A stretch of 64,000 bases of DNA from Pseudoflavonifractor sp. AF19-9AC (GCF_003478995.1 NZ_QUGI01000003.1:186001-250000); one strand, 5' to 3'; numbered from the stretch's first letter, positions 1 through 9,148 are shown. Numbers and translations are program-made. The notes: a model not told the origin generated them from the sequence alone.

Positions 1-1098
1 GTCATGCCGGTCACCGACGGCGACTCTCCCTACACCAAGGTCGTCAGCCTCTATAACTCGGGCAATCCGCCCACCATGTCCATTCTGGACACCACCGACG
101 TCATCGCCCTGGCCGAAGAGAAGGCCGCCGACCTGTCCAACGAGGCCTGGCTGAAGGAGGCCGAGGGTTACCTCACCGAGGTCAACGGCAAGGTGTACAG
201 CTTCCCCCTGTGCATTGAGGGCCGCGGCATCATCTACAACCAGCAGGTCATTGAGGACACTCTGGGCGAGCCCTTTGACCCCGCCTCTCTCCAGACTCTG
301 GACGACTTTGTGGCCCTGCTGGACCGCCTGGTGGCCGCCGGCATGGAGCATCCCGTCTCCCTGGCCATGGAGGACTGGTCCCTGGGTGCCCACCACCTGC
401 AGTACGTCTATGAGACCTACGACGGCACCTCCGCCGGAGCGGCCGAGGTCATCGAACAGATCAAGGACGGCGAGCTGGATCTCAACACCTATGACCGCAT
501 GTCCCAGTTCCTGGACATGTTTGACGTGCTGAGAAAGTACAACGTGGCCGCCAGCGACCCCCTGGGCGCCGACTACGACGAGATGGCCATCGACCTGGCT
601 GACGGCAAGACCGCCTTCTGGTTCAACGGCAACTGGGCCTGGCCCAACCTGGAGGAGGCTGATGCAGAGAAGGATGATGCCTATGGCTTCCTGCCCTACT
701 TCATGAACAACGATCCCGACGACTTCGTCAATTATCAGATTCAGGCCTCCCCCTCCAAGCAGGTGATGCTGGATGGCGTGGTGGCCACGGAGAAGCAGCT
801 GGCCGCCGCCAAGGAGTTCTTGAACTGGATCGTTTACAGCGAAATCGGCCAGCAAATGCTGGTCAAGACCTGCAACATCATCCCCCCCTTCCAGAACAAC
901 CCCTACGAGCCCTCCGACCCCCTCAGCCGTGACATCTACAATCACGTGCACGAAGACACTGCCTTCAACGCTTCTGCCATCGTGCCCAACGACCACTGGT
1001 CCATCCTGGGCGCCGCCATGCAGAAGTACCTGGCCCAGCGCAGCGACCGAGATGAGCTCATTGCCTCCATCGAGGCCTACTGGGCTCAGCAGCAATAA
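1..1098 (+). CDS. Sugar ABC transporter substrate-binding protein (5' end outside window)
   Basis: The reading frame is open from the first base, so the true start and the signal peptide/lipobox lie upstream of the window; 365 codons are visible. The visible part reads as the extracellular solute-binding protein family 1 (MsmE/MalE type): an aromatic-rich, acidic binding lobe and the stretch DGVVATEKQLAAAKEFLNW, the late region where these proteins tally helper helices before the C-terminus. It would capture a sugar outside the membrane and hand it to the two permeases that follow. Its stop is followed after 15 bases by the first permease, with an AAGGAGGAGG ribosome site, so the three genes form one operon. 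The downstream GH32 hydrolase, fructokinase and amylosucrase suggest sucrose or a short fructoside as the ligand; that is inferred from context. No ATPase gene is present here, as is common when a shared MsmK/MalK-type ATPase is encoded elsewhere. Confidence 0.88.
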   Translation, partial: VMPVTDGDSPYTKVVSLYNSGNPPTMSILDTTDVIALAEEKAADLSNEAWLKEAEGYLTEVNGKVYSFPLCIEGRGIIYNQQVIEDTLGEPFDPASLQTLDDFVALLDRLVAAGMEHPVSLAMEDWSLGAHHLQYVYETYDGTSAGAAEVIEQIKDGELDLNTYDRMSQFLDMFDVLRKYNVAASDPLGADYDEMAIDLADGKTAFWFNGNWAWPNLEEADAEKDDAYGFLPYFMNNDPDDFVNYQIQASPSKQVMLDGVVATEKQLAAAKEFLNWIVYSEIGQQMLVKTCNIIPPFQNNPYEPSDPLSRDIYNHVHEDTAFNASAIVPNDHWSILGAAMQKYLAQRSDRDELIASIEAYWAQQQ

Positions 1099-1113
1099 GG
1101 AGGAGGATTTGAA

Positions 1114-1986
1114 ATGAAAGGAAAAAGCGGAGGAAAGGATTTCTGCGGCTTCGCACTGCCCGGTATGTTCTGCTTCTTTGCCGTGGTTATCATCCCGTTT
1201 CTTTACGGCGTGTATCTCACTTTGACGGACTGGAACGGCGTGTCTTCCGTCAAAAACTTCGTGTGGTTTGATAACTTTGCCAGCGTACTGAAGGACACCC
1301 AGTTCTGGTCCTCCCTGCTGCTGACCTTTAAATATGTTATCTTCGTGGTGGTTATCGTCAACGTGCTGGCCTTTGGCATCGCCTACCTGCTGACCCGGGG
1401 CATCAAGGGTCAGAACTTTTTCCGGGCCGGCTTCTTCACCCCCAACCTCATCGGCGGCCTGGTTCTGGGCTACATCTGGCAGTTCGTGTTCTCCCGGGTG
1501 TTCGTGGGCGTGGGCGAGGCCACCGGCTGGAGCCTCTTTGAGATCTCCTGGCTGTCCGACCCCAGTCTGGCCTTTGCCGCTCTGGTGCTGGTCTCCGTGT
1601 GGCAGCTGTCCGGCTACATGATTCTCATCTACGTGGCCGGCTTTATGGGCCTCAACCAGGACGTGATGGAGGCCGCCAGCATTGACGGCGCCACCGGCTG
1701 GGTGAAGCTGAAGAGCATCATCCTCCCCCTCATGATGTCCTCCATCACCATCTGCCTCTTCCTCACCCTGTCCAGAGCCTTCATGGTGTACGACGTCAAC
1801 CTCTCCCTGACCGCCGGCGCTCCCTATGGCACCACGGAAATGGCCGCCATGCACGTGTATGAGAAGGCCTTCACCTCCCGTCAGTTCGGCGTAGGCCAGG
1901 CAGAAGCTCTCATTCTGTTCGTCATCGTGGCCATCATCAGCGGCATCCAGGTGTACATCACCAAGAGACAGGAGGTCGAGGCATAA
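1114..1986 (+). CDS. Sugar ABC transporter permease, MalF/MsmF type
   Basis: A 290-residue integral membrane protein with about six transmembrane segments, starting with a cytoplasmic KGKSGGKD tail and a first helix rich in Phe and Val. Near residues 185-205 it has the EAASIDGATGWVKLKSIILP stretch, the EAA loop by which binding-protein-dependent permeases contact the ATPase. Length and layout match the MalF-like (first) permease of carbohydrate uptake type 1 systems. The ATG at 1114 has AAGGAGGAGG upstream and sits 15 bases after the binding-protein stop. The stop codon overlaps the next start by one base (TAATG), so translation is probably coupled to the second permease. The substrate is inferred as sucrose or a fructo-oligosaccharide from the neighbours. 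Confidence 0.93.
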   Translation: MKGKSGGKDFCGFALPGMFCFFAVVIIPFLYGVYLTLTDWNGVSSVKNFVWFDNFASVLKDTQFWSSLLLTFKYVIFVVVIVNVLAFGIAYLLTRGIKGQNFFRAGFFTPNLIGGLVLGYIWQFVFSRVFVGVGEATGWSLFEISWLSDPSLAFAALVLVSVWQLSGYMILIYVAGFMGLNQDVMEAASIDGATGWVKLKSIILPLMMSSITICLFLTLSRAFMVYDVNLSLTAGAPYGTTEMAAMHVYEKAFTSRQFGVGQAEALILFVIVAIISGIQVYITKRQEVEA

Positions 1987-2846
1987 TGAACAACTCTACC
2001 ATCGGCGGCACCAAGCGCAAGGTAACCAACGCCCTGGCTATGGCCGGCCTCATCATCATCTTCATCGCCTATATGTTCCCCTTCATCATGGTGGTCATCA
2101 ACTCCATGAAGGAAAAGCGGGACATCATCAAGAGCCCCTTCTCCTGGCTCTTCACCATCAAGGGTCTGTCCTTCGACAACTTCGTCAAGGCATTTACCCA
2201 GATGGACTTCCTCAACGCCTTTAAAAACTCCCTCATCGTCACCGTCTCTGCCACCGTGCTGGTGACCCTGCTGGCCGCTATGCTGGCCTATTACATCGTC
2301 CGCCACAACAACAAGTTCTCCAAACTCACCTTCGCCCTCATGGTGGCCTCCATGATCATCCCCTTCCAGGCCATCATGATTCCCCTGGTGAGCATCTACG
2401 GCGGCACCCTCAACGTGCTGAACCACCGCATCACCCTGATCTTCATGCACGTCGGCTTCTCCATGGCCATGTCGGTCTTTATGTTCCACGGCTTTATCAA
2501 GGGCAACATCCCCATCGCACTGGAGGAGGCCGCCTACATCGACGGCTGCACCCACTTCCAGACCTTCTTCAAAATCGTGCTGCCCCTCCTCAAGCCCATC
2601 ATCTCCACCATGGTCATTCTGAACTCCCTGGCCTTCTGGAACGACTACCTGTTGCCCTCCCTGGTGCTCACCGATAAGGAGCTGCTCACCCTGCCCCTGT
2701 CCACTTACAGCTTCTACGGCACCTATTCGGCCGACTACGGCACCATCATGGCGGGCCTGCTGCTGTGCGTCATCCCCATCCTGATTCTGTATGTCATCCT
2801 CCAAAAGCAGATCATCGGCGGTGTGGTATCCGGCGCGGTAAAATAA
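1986..2846 (+). CDS. Sugar ABC transporter permease, MalG/MsmG type
   Basis: A 286-residue membrane protein with six predicted helices. It carries the second EAA motif, EEAAYIDGCTHFQTFFKIVLP, near residues 180-200, followed by the conserved late region FWNDYLLPSLVL. This is the MalG-like partner that forms the heterodimeric channel with the preceding permease. The start overlaps the previous stop by one base. A strong hairpin (2941-2972) lies downstream, so the transport genes can be transcribed as a unit separate from, or in higher amount than, the catabolic genes that follow. Confidence 0.93.
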   Translation: MNNSTIGGTKRKVTNALAMAGLIIIFIAYMFPFIMVVINSMKEKRDIIKSPFSWLFTIKGLSFDNFVKAFTQMDFLNAFKNSLIVTVSATVLVTLLAAMLAYYIVRHNNKFSKLTFALMVASMIIPFQAIMIPLVSIYGGTLNVLNHRITLIFMHVGFSMAMSVFMFHGFIKGNIPIALEEAAYIDGCTHFQTFFKIVLPLLKPIISTMVILNSLAFWNDYLLPSLVLTDKELLTLPLSTYSFYGTYSADYGTIMAGLLLCVIPILILYVILQKQIIGGVVSGAVK

Positions 2847-2940
2847 GGACTGTCAAAACCGCTCCCGGTGTGATACAATTCATGTTTGCATGGAGGCCAT
2901 CCACCCTGTCGGCACGGGGCCGGCAATGCAGCCTATTCAT

Positions 2941-2972
2941 CGGGAGCCTCTGCTGAGGGGCTCCCGATTTTT
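2941..2972 (+). terminator. Rho-independent terminator or attenuating hairpin after the permease genes
   Basis: An 8-bp GC-rich stem (CGGGAGCC / GGCTCCCG) with a 10-base loop is followed by ATTTTT. It lies between the permeases and the GH32 gene. I see no clear promoter in the 56 bases between this hairpin and the GH32 start, so partial read-through probably supplies the downstream genes. Confidence 0.75.
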
Positions 2973-3028
2973 ATGGAGCGGCGGAACACAGCCTATGCAA
3001 AGACCAGCAAGATATGGAGTGAACCACA

Positions 3029-4357
3029 TTGACCGAAGATATTCTGCACCTGCGGGCACCGGGAAACTGGATCAACGACCCCAACGGTTTTATCTACTAT
3101 AAAGGGGAATACCACCTCTTTTACCAACACTTTCCCTACGCCCCCCGCTGGGGCACCATGCACTGGGGCCATGCGGTCAGCCGGGACCTGGTCCACTGGA
3201 AGCACCTGGGTGTCGCCCTCTTCCCCACCAAGGACTACGACCAGGATGGCGTGTTCTCCGGCAGCGCTCTGGAGCTGGACGGCCGGATGCACCTCTACTA
3301 TTCGGCGGTACGCTATACCCAGCCCAAGCCGGAGGACATCCACATAGCCGAGGGTGACCGGTTTGAAACCAGCCAGGCTATGGTGGTCTCCCCCGACGGG
3401 CGGCACTTTGACAACTGGACTGACAAGCGGCAGATTATCCCGGTGATTACAGACCCGGAGCAGGGCGACCGGAAGGACACCCGGGACCCCAAGGTGTGGA
3501 AGGAGGGCAGCTCCTACCGAATGGTGCTGGGCAGCACCTGTGGGGGCACCATGGGGCGCGTTCTCTTTTACCGCAGCGAGGACGGACTCACCTGGACCTA
3601 CGCCAACCAGTACGCCGCCCCGGAGCTGGGCCGGATCCTGGAGTGCCCCGACCTGGCAAAGCTGGAGGAGGGCTACCTGTTCTTCGGATCCCCCATGGGC
3701 ATTACGGCGGACGGCCTGGCCTATTCCGATCAGGCCATGTACGCCCGGGCAGAGTTTGAGTCCGAATCCTGCCGGATGACCCTGACGGAACCTCTCTCCT
3801 TCCTGGATTACGGCCTGGACCTCTACGCCCCCCAGAGCACCCTGGACGAGGCGGGCCGCCGGGTGGTGGTGGGCTGGATGCGGATGCCTCAGCCCGCCCC
3901 CGACTTTGGAGATGGCCGCGGCCCCTGGAACGGCACGATGAGCCTGCCCCGGGTGGTGGAAGTGCGGGAGGGCCGGGTCTGCTTCCCGGTACATCCCAAC
4001 GTGTCCGCCTGCTTTACAAAATTGGTTTCCGACCTCTCTTCCCTGGCGGACCACCGGCCCGTCCGGCTCCAGACCACGCTCCGGGAAGGGGACAGTCTGA
4101 ACCTGGGCGGCTACCGCATTCGCATGCGGGACGGCCAGGTGGAGGGCGACCGAAGCGACGTATTTGCCGGGCTCTCCCAGGTCCGACTCACCGCCCGGAG
4201 CCCCCGGCTGCCCGAGGGCAGCTGCCGCCTGGACATCTTTGTGGACCAAAATTTGATTGAAATTTTTATCAACGAGGGACAATACGTACTCAGTCACGTG
4301 GTGTATGATCTCGGCTCCCAGCTGGAGGGCCGTTTTAATGCCATCCACACCCTCTGA
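3029..4357 (+). CDS. GH32 beta-fructofuranosidase (sucrose / sucrose-6-phosphate hydrolase type)
   Basis: A 442-residue glycoside hydrolase family 32 enzyme that cleaves the fructosyl bond of sucrose or short fructans. All three acidic signature sites of the family are visible: the nucleophile Asp17 in WINDPNG, Asp153 in the RDP motif and the acid/base Glu205 in the EC motif. An N-terminal five-blade propeller is followed from about residue 330 by the C-terminal beta-sandwich. There is no signal peptide, so it acts in the cytoplasm on imported sugar. The start is TTG at 3029, with GGAG nine bases upstream and no good ATG nearby; the next residues lead straight into the catalytic motif. Fructokinase and amylosucrase follow in the same direction. 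Because uptake is by an ABC importer rather than a PTS, unphosphorylated sucrose or kestose is the more likely substrate. Confidence 0.93.
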   Translation: MTEDILHLRAPGNWINDPNGFIYYKGEYHLFYQHFPYAPRWGTMHWGHAVSRDLVHWKHLGVALFPTKDYDQDGVFSGSALELDGRMHLYYSAVRYTQPKPEDIHIAEGDRFETSQAMVVSPDGRHFDNWTDKRQIIPVITDPEQGDRKDTRDPKVWKEGSSYRMVLGSTCGGTMGRVLFYRSEDGLTWTYANQYAAPELGRILECPDLAKLEEGYLFFGSPMGITADGLAYSDQAMYARAEFESESCRMTLTEPLSFLDYGLDLYAPQSTLDEAGRRVVVGWMRMPQPAPDFGDGRGPWNGTMSLPRVVEVREGRVCFPVHPNVSACFTKLVSDLSSLADHRPVRLQTTLREGDSLNLGGYRIRMRDGQVEGDRSDVFAGLSQVRLTARSPRLPEGSCRLDIFVDQNLIEIFINEGQYVLSHVVYDLGSQLEGRFNAIHTL

Positions 4358-4393
4358 TTCTTATTTTCTTTTCAGAAAGGAAGCGGCTTTGCC

Positions 4394-5329
4394 ATGACGG
4401 ATATTACTACCATCGGCGAGGTGCTCATCGACCTGACCCAGACCGGCGCCACCCCGCAGAACGTTCCCCTTCTCGCTGCCAACCCCGGCGGCGCGCCCGC
4501 CAACGTGGCGGTGGCTGCCGCCCGCCTGGGGGCCAAAACGGCCTTTCTGGGCAAGGTAGGCCGGGACGGCTTCGGCAGCTACCTCACCGGCGTGCTGGCG
4601 GAAAACGGCGTGGATGTATCCGGTGTCCGCACCGACTCGGCCCCCACCACCATGGCGGTGGTCACCGTCTCTGCCACCGGAGAGCGGTCCTTCCGCTTTG
4701 TCCGGGGCGCGGACTGCGCGCTGACCCCCGAGGAGGTGGACATCCGCCTGGTGGAGCATGCCAAGATCCTCCACTTCGGCTCGGTGAGCCTCACCGCTGG
4801 TCTCGCCCGCTCCGCCACCTTGTTCGCCGCTCGGGAAGCCCAGGCCCACGGTGTGTTGGTAAGCTATGACCCCAACTACCGGGACGCCCTGTGGAGCAGC
4901 CAGGAGGAGGCCGTGGAGTGGATGCGCATTCCCCTGCCCCTGGTGGACATTCTCAAGCTCTCCGACGAGGAGCTGCCCCTCCTCACCGGCACGGCGGACC
5001 CCGAAGAGGGCAGCCGCCGCATGGAGGAACAGGGCGTGCGCCTGGTACTCATCACCCTGGGCGCCGGCGGGGCTTTCTACCGCTGGCAGGGCAAAACCGG
5101 GCTGGTCCCCGGCGTGACCACCACGGTGGCCGACACCAACGGCGCCGGGGACACCTTCCTGGGTGCCGTGCTCAGCCGCCTGACCCGTCGGGGCGACGCG
5201 CCGCTGGACCAGCTCACCGCATCTGAGCTGGAGACGATTCTGGCCTTTGCCAACCGGGCGGCGGCCAAAACCTGTTCCCGCAGCGGCGCCATTCCCGCCA
5301 TGCCTACCCTGGCCGAGCTGGAGGACTAA
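4394..5329 (+). CDS. PfkB-family fructokinase
   Basis: A 311-residue ribokinase/PfkB-family sugar kinase. The N-terminal signature GGAPANVAVAAARLG is near residue 35 and the C-terminal signature DTNGAGDTF contains the catalytic Asp at about residue 252. Family members of this type phosphorylate fructose to fructose 6-phosphate. Its position between a fructose-releasing GH32 enzyme and a fructose-releasing amylosucrase makes fructose the natural substrate. It starts at ATG 4394 after an AGAAAGGA ribosome site and is followed after 13 bases by the amylosucrase gene, whose own site is AAAGGAGGAG. Confidence 0.9.
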   Translation: MTDITTIGEVLIDLTQTGATPQNVPLLAANPGGAPANVAVAAARLGAKTAFLGKVGRDGFGSYLTGVLAENGVDVSGVRTDSAPTTMAVVTVSATGERSFRFVRGADCALTPEEVDIRLVEHAKILHFGSVSLTAGLARSATLFAAREAQAHGVLVSYDPNYRDALWSSQEEAVEWMRIPLPLVDILKLSDEELPLLTGTADPEEGSRRMEEQGVRLVLITLGAGGAFYRWQGKTGLVPGVTTTVADTNGAGDTFLGAVLSRLTRRGDAPLDQLTASELETILAFANRAAAKTCSRSGAIPAMPTLAELED

Positions 5330-5342
5330 AGGAGGAGACCCA

Positions 5343-7307
5343 ATGAGAACCAAAAAATCCACCGGGGAGCAGACCGCTTCCAGAGCAAATAAAAAGCCGG
5401 CGCAGACTAAGAGCCGCGCCGCCAAAGCAGAGGAAACCGCCGTAGTATCCAAGGCGACCGTGGCCGCCGATCCGGTCTTTGACCGGCGGCTGGCCCGGCA
5501 CTATGACGAGCTCAAGTGGCTCTACTGTGAGCTCTACCACGGCGATCTGAATGCCTTTGATTACTTTGTGAACATGCTCCGCCGGAGCTGGGCAGAGCGA
5601 AAGGAAGACCTGCGGGCCCAGGACGCCCGCCGGGAGGCTGACCCCGACTGGTACCGCCGCCGGGACCTGCTGGGCATGATGCTCTACACCAACGCCTTTG
5701 CCGGCACCCTCAATGGAGTGCGGGAGAAGCTGCCCTACCTGGAGGAGTGCGGCGTCAATTATCTCCACCTGATGCCCCTTCTTGCAAGCCCCAAGGGCCG
5801 CAGCGACGGTGGGTACGCCGTGGCTGATTTCCGGACCGTAGAACCGGAGCTGGGCACCATGGAGGACCTGGAGCACCTGGCCGACGCCTGCCGGGCAAAG
5901 GACATCAGCCTGTGTCTGGACTTCGTGATGAACCACACCAGCGAGGATCACAAGTGGGCCCGGAAGGCCCGGGCCGGGGAACCCGGCTACCGGGAGCGCT
6001 ATTTCTTCTACGACAACTGGGACATTCCCCAGGAATTTGAAAAGACCGTTCCCCAGGTGTTCCCCACCACCGCTCCGGGCAGCTTCACCTGGCTCCCCGA
6101 CTGCCAGCAGGTGGTGATGACCAACTTCTATCCCTATCAGTGGGACCTCAATTACGCCAACCCCATGGTCTTCAACGACATGACGGAAAACCTCCTCTAC
6201 CTGGCCAACCGGGGCATTGACATCATTCGCCTGGACGCCGTCCCCTACATCTGGAAGGAGCTGGGCACCAACTGCCGCAACCTCCCTCAGGTGCACACCC
6301 TGGTGCGGATGATGCGCATGGTCTGCGAAATTGTCTGTCCCAGTGTCCTGCTGCTGGGCGAGGTAGTGATGGAGCCGGCCAAGGTGGTCCCCTACTTCGG
6401 CACTCAGGACAAACCCGAGTGCCACATGCTCTACAACGTCACCACCATGGCCACCACCTGGCACACACTGGCCACGGGAGACGTCTCCCTCCTGCGGCAC
6501 CAGATGGACATTGTCTCCGCCCTGCCCCGGGATTTCCTCTTTCTGAATTACCTGCGCTGCCACGACGACATCGGCTGGGGCCTGGACTACCCCTGGCTGG
6601 GGGAGCACTTCGGCACCAACGAGGTGGCCCACAAAAAGTACCTCAACGACTGGTTCACCGGAAGATGGCCGGGCAGTGAGAGCCGCGGCGAGCTTTACAA
6701 CGACGATCCCCGTCTGGGAGACGCCCGCCTGTGCGGCACCACCGCCTCCCTGTGCGGCGTGGAAGCCGCCGATTATGAGAAGGATCCCTTCAAGCTGGAG
6801 CGCTCCATCGCCTGCGATCTGATGCTCCACGCCTGGATGCTCACCCAGAGCGGAATCCCCGTTCTCTACAGCGGCGACGAGGTGGGGCAGCTCAACGACT
6901 ACTCCTACCACCAGGATGATGAGAAGCGCACGGACAGCCGATACCTTCATCGTGGGGCCTTCCAGTGGGACCTGGCCCAGCTGCGCCACGACCCGGACAC
7001 CCGCCAGGGCAAGCAGTTCATGGGCCTGCGCCGTCTGGAGCAGCTGCGGGCGGAAGAGCCCGCCTTCGATCCCCGGGCCGACGTGTGGACCTTCGACACC
7101 GGAAACTCCCACGTATTGGGTGTGGGGCGCTGGTACAACGGCCGCAAGCTGATTGCCCTGTTCAATTTCAGCCAGGAGTTTGTCACCGTCTCCAGCCCGG
7201 AGACCGGTGCCTTCGATGAGCTGGTTTACGGCGGCCATTTTGAGGATCTCAGTCACGTGGAGCTCTTCCCCTACGGCTTTGTCTGGCTGGCACACACAGA
7301 GGCGTAA
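5343..7307 (+). CDS. Amylosucrase-like GH13 glucosyltransferase
   Basis: A 654-residue GH13 enzyme of the amylosucrase type, which transfers glucose from sucrose onto an alpha-1,4-glucan and releases fructose. The GH13 conserved regions are visible: DFVMNHTSEDHKWA (region I), RLDAVPYIWK with the nucleophile Asp near residue 298, LLLGEVV with the acid/base Glu near residue 339, and LRCHDDIGW (region IV). The roughly 41-residue nucleophile to acid/base spacing and the overall length match amylosucrases. I chose ATG 5343 because AAAGGAGGAG lies just before it; the frame is open further upstream but that part overlaps the fructokinase gene. The first 45 residues are an unusual Lys/Ala/Thr-rich low-complexity tail that precedes the conserved start of the enzyme. 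A sucrose-phosphorylase-like activity is a less likely alternative. Confidence 0.85.
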   Translation: MRTKKSTGEQTASRANKKPAQTKSRAAKAEETAVVSKATVAADPVFDRRLARHYDELKWLYCELYHGDLNAFDYFVNMLRRSWAERKEDLRAQDARREADPDWYRRRDLLGMMLYTNAFAGTLNGVREKLPYLEECGVNYLHLMPLLASPKGRSDGGYAVADFRTVEPELGTMEDLEHLADACRAKDISLCLDFVMNHTSEDHKWARKARAGEPGYRERYFFYDNWDIPQEFEKTVPQVFPTTAPGSFTWLPDCQQVVMTNFYPYQWDLNYANPMVFNDMTENLLYLANRGIDIIRLDAVPYIWKELGTNCRNLPQVHTLVRMMRMVCEIVCPSVLLLGEVVMEPAKVVPYFGTQDKPECHMLYNVTTMATTWHTLATGDVSLLRHQMDIVSALPRDFLFLNYLRCHDDIGWGLDYPWLGEHFGTNEVAHKKYLNDWFTGRWPGSESRGELYNDDPRLGDARLCGTTASLCGVEAADYEKDPFKLERSIACDLMLHAWMLTQSGIPVLYSGDEVGQLNDYSYHQDDEKRTDSRYLHRGAFQWDLAQLRHDPDTRQGKQFMGLRRLEQLRAEEPAFDPRADVWTFDTGNSHVLGVGRWYNGRKLIALFNFSQEFVTVSSPETGAFDELVYGGHFEDLSHVELFPYGFVWLAHTEA

Positions 7308-7334
7308 CCATCCCGCTCCCCATTTGTGACCAAT

Positions 7335-7374
7335 AAAAGCCCTGTATCGTCCGCTGGTGCGATACAGGGCTTTT
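7335..7374 (+). terminator. Rho-independent terminator of the sucrose operon
   Basis: A 12-bp stem (AGCCCTGTATCG / CGATACAGGGCT) with a short loop, flanked by AAAA and TTTT, 28 bases after the amylosucrase stop. Confidence 0.88.
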
Positions 7375-7431
7375 CCCATTTCTTTTGATAATCTTTCTTT
7401 TAAACTGCTGCTCCGCTGTCCAAAAATAAGA

Positions 7432-7460
7432 TTGTATATTCACCGCCTATTCTCTATACT
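7432..7460 (+). promoter_or_regulatory. Promoter of the lipoprotein gene
   Basis: TTGTAT and TATACT with a 17-base spacer, about 40 bases before the start of the lipoprotein gene. Confidence 0.6.
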
Positions 7461-7501
7461 GGGATCAGATAACCCATCCTTTCCAGAGAGGAGGCCGTGT
7501 C

Positions 7502-8044
7502 ATGGCCGAGAATTTCTGCTGTCCGTGCAAGCGGCACCAGTTCATTTTGTTCGCGTCAACTCTGTTGGTCCTGGCCGCTCTGCTGGTCGGCTGCTCCGCC
7601 CAGTCCCAATCCAACCGTCAGGAAGCCATCCCTTTTACCGAGGGCCAACTCTACGCTGCGGCCTATCTGGGGTATCAGCAAATCGAGGATCTGGACTACT
7701 ATGTGCAGCAGTATCTGGACAGCGATGAGCTTCCTGTCCATTATCTCTCCGCCGGGGATTACTACCTGATTATTCCCCGGTACTCCGGCATGGGGCTGTC
7801 CCTGTACCGCAACGACTTTGACACTTCCGAGCCCATTCTCATTTACCAGGATCCGGACTGCCAGCCCTTCCTGCTCCAGTGTAACGCCAGTGATATCTTC
7901 GCCGACGCCACCATCCGCTTGACCTGGGAGGATGAGACCGTGGAGTTCTCCCCCTTCCTGTCCCTGAAAGACGGGTCGGTGGAAATCGGCGATCGGGGAC
8001 TGGATCTGACTGCCGGGACCGAAACCCAGCAGGCTGGGACCTGA
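7502..8044 (+). CDS. Lipoprotein of unknown function
   Basis: A 180-residue protein with a type II signal peptide. A short basic N-terminus is followed by a hydrophobic stretch (residues about 13-31) and the lipobox LVGCSAQ, whose Cys would be lipidated. The mature part is acidic and Tyr-rich with no domain I recognise. The start at 7502 has GAGAGGAGG upstream. It stands alone between two terminators with its own promoter, so it is a single-gene unit. It is not related by sequence to the sugar-binding lipoproteins of this window, being far too short. Function unknown. Confidence 0.72.
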   Translation: MAENFCCPCKRHQFILFASTLLVLAALLVGCSAQSQSNRQEAIPFTEGQLYAAAYLGYQQIEDLDYYVQQYLDSDELPVHYLSAGDYYLIIPRYSGMGLSLYRNDFDTSEPILIYQDPDCQPFLLQCNASDIFADATIRLTWEDETVEFSPFLSLKDGSVEIGDRGLDLTAGTETQQAGT

Positions 8045-8080
8045 ACGCCTGGAACTCTCCAACCTACAAGCCAACCAGAA

Positions 8081-8112
8081 TGCCCTCCGGGAAATTCCCC
8101 GGAGGGCATTTT
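8081..8112 (+). terminator. Rho-independent terminator
   Basis: A 10-bp stem (TGCCCTCCGG / CCGGAGGGCA) with a short AT-rich loop and TTTT. It ends the lipoprotein transcript and, read the other way, may end the convergent amidase transcript. Confidence 0.8.
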
Positions 8113-8254
8113 GCTTCTGCCAGACACCACGCCTCATTTCCTTGCACCGTCCGCACTTCCGTTCCGGCCCAGAGACGTGATGAAGGCTGTATATAAATGG
8201 TTCTGCGGTTCTATCGGCGCTCAGAAATACTTTTCTGTCTGAATATGCCGTCCA

Positions 8255-9148
8255 TCACACCGAACAGGCAACAAGAAAACGGTGCTTCAGCCAGCTTTCG
8301 TGAATTTGAAGCTTGACCGTCTTCTGGGGGTTGACCGCCTGACAGATTCCCAGACTGCCAATCAGATTCAGCGCCATCACGGCCTCGGAAGATGTCATTC
8401 CCCCATACTCCGTCAGATACTCCGCCAGCTGAATGGATGCCTTTTCCGCCGCCTCGTCCAGGCTGTCCGCCGAGGCAATGAAATAATAGTATGCCCCCTC
8501 CTTGACCACCGGGTACTGCAGGCAGACGTGCTTCAGCACCGTCACCCGGAGGAGTACAGAACCGCAGACCTCCGCCCCGCTGTACCCAATCTCCCCATCG
8601 GCCATCACCGCGTGAAGATCGCCCAGCGCCAGATAGCCTCCATCCTCCAGCACAGGGAGATACACCGTGGCCCCCTCTGTGATGTTGGAGCAGTCCATAT
8701 TGCCCCCGTGGGCTCCCGGTGTCAGCGTGGAGGTACACTCCGGCGTAGCCGTACCGATGACCCCGATCATGGGGCGCACGGCAATATCCAGGTCACCCAG
8801 GCGCACATGGCCCTGCTCCACGGGTACAATCTTGAAGGCATCCTCCTCCACCAGCTTTCCCAGACATCCCTTACCTGCAATCTGCTCAATCACCGCCTGT
8901 GAGGCGATATTGATCTTCAGAATATCCACCTTGAGGGTGTCTCCCCGCTCCGCCTGACGGATCAAAATGGGGCCGGTGGCGGGGTTGTCCGCAGCGGGCT
9001 CCCCTTCCTGCTGCTCCGTTCGGTAAAATCGGTTGCCGAAGCAGTCCATCGTTTCCACCAACAAAACGTCGCCGCTCTCCGCTGCCACGGCAGGGGGATT
9101 TTCCGCACTCATGGCCGTTACAAAATGGTGGCTGGACAGATGATACAT
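8255..9148 (-). CDS. Acetamidase/formamidase family protein
   Basis: A 297-residue member of the FmdA/AmdA family, which hydrolyses short-chain amides such as formamide or acetamide to the acid and ammonia. Recognisable parts are the HHFVTAMSAENPP start, ETMDCFGNRF, the metal-binding-type segment TPGAHGGNMDCSNI and LGDLHAVMADGEIGYSGAEV. The start was set at 9148, the internal ATG preceded by AAGGAG at a good distance; an upstream ATG has no ribosome site. It is divergent from a LysR-type regulator that starts 99 bases away, the usual arrangement for a LysR-controlled catabolic gene. The exact amide is not deducible. In an organism with histidine degradation, formamide is one possibility. Confidence 0.88.
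   Translation of the reverse strand: MYHLSSHHFVTAMSAENPPAVAAESGDVLLVETMDCFGNRFYRTEQQEGEPAADNPATGPILIRQAERGDTLKVDILKINIASQAVIEQIAGKGCLGKLVEEDAFKIVPVEQGHVRLGDLDIAVRPMIGVIGTATPECTSTLTPGAHGGNMDCSNITEGATVYLPVLEDGGYLALGDLHAVMADGEIGYSGAEVCGSVLLRVTVLKHVCLQYPVVKEGAYYYFIASADSLDEAAEKASIQLAEYLTEYGGMTSSEAVMALNLIGSLGICQAVNPQKTVKLQIHESWLKHRFLVACSV

Noticed and set aside
2993..4348. Long open frame antisense to the GH32 gene (about 450 codons)
   Set aside because: GC-rich coding sequence creates long frames on the other strand. The composition is not protein-like (His/Gly/Val-rich) and there is no ribosome site. The same holds for similar long antisense frames across amylosucrase, mglC, hutU, fhs and the ABC genes.
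5247..5342. Earlier start for the amylosucrase gene
   Set aside because: The frame is open upstream, but the start lies inside the fructokinase gene with no ribosome site; ATG 5343 has a strong one.
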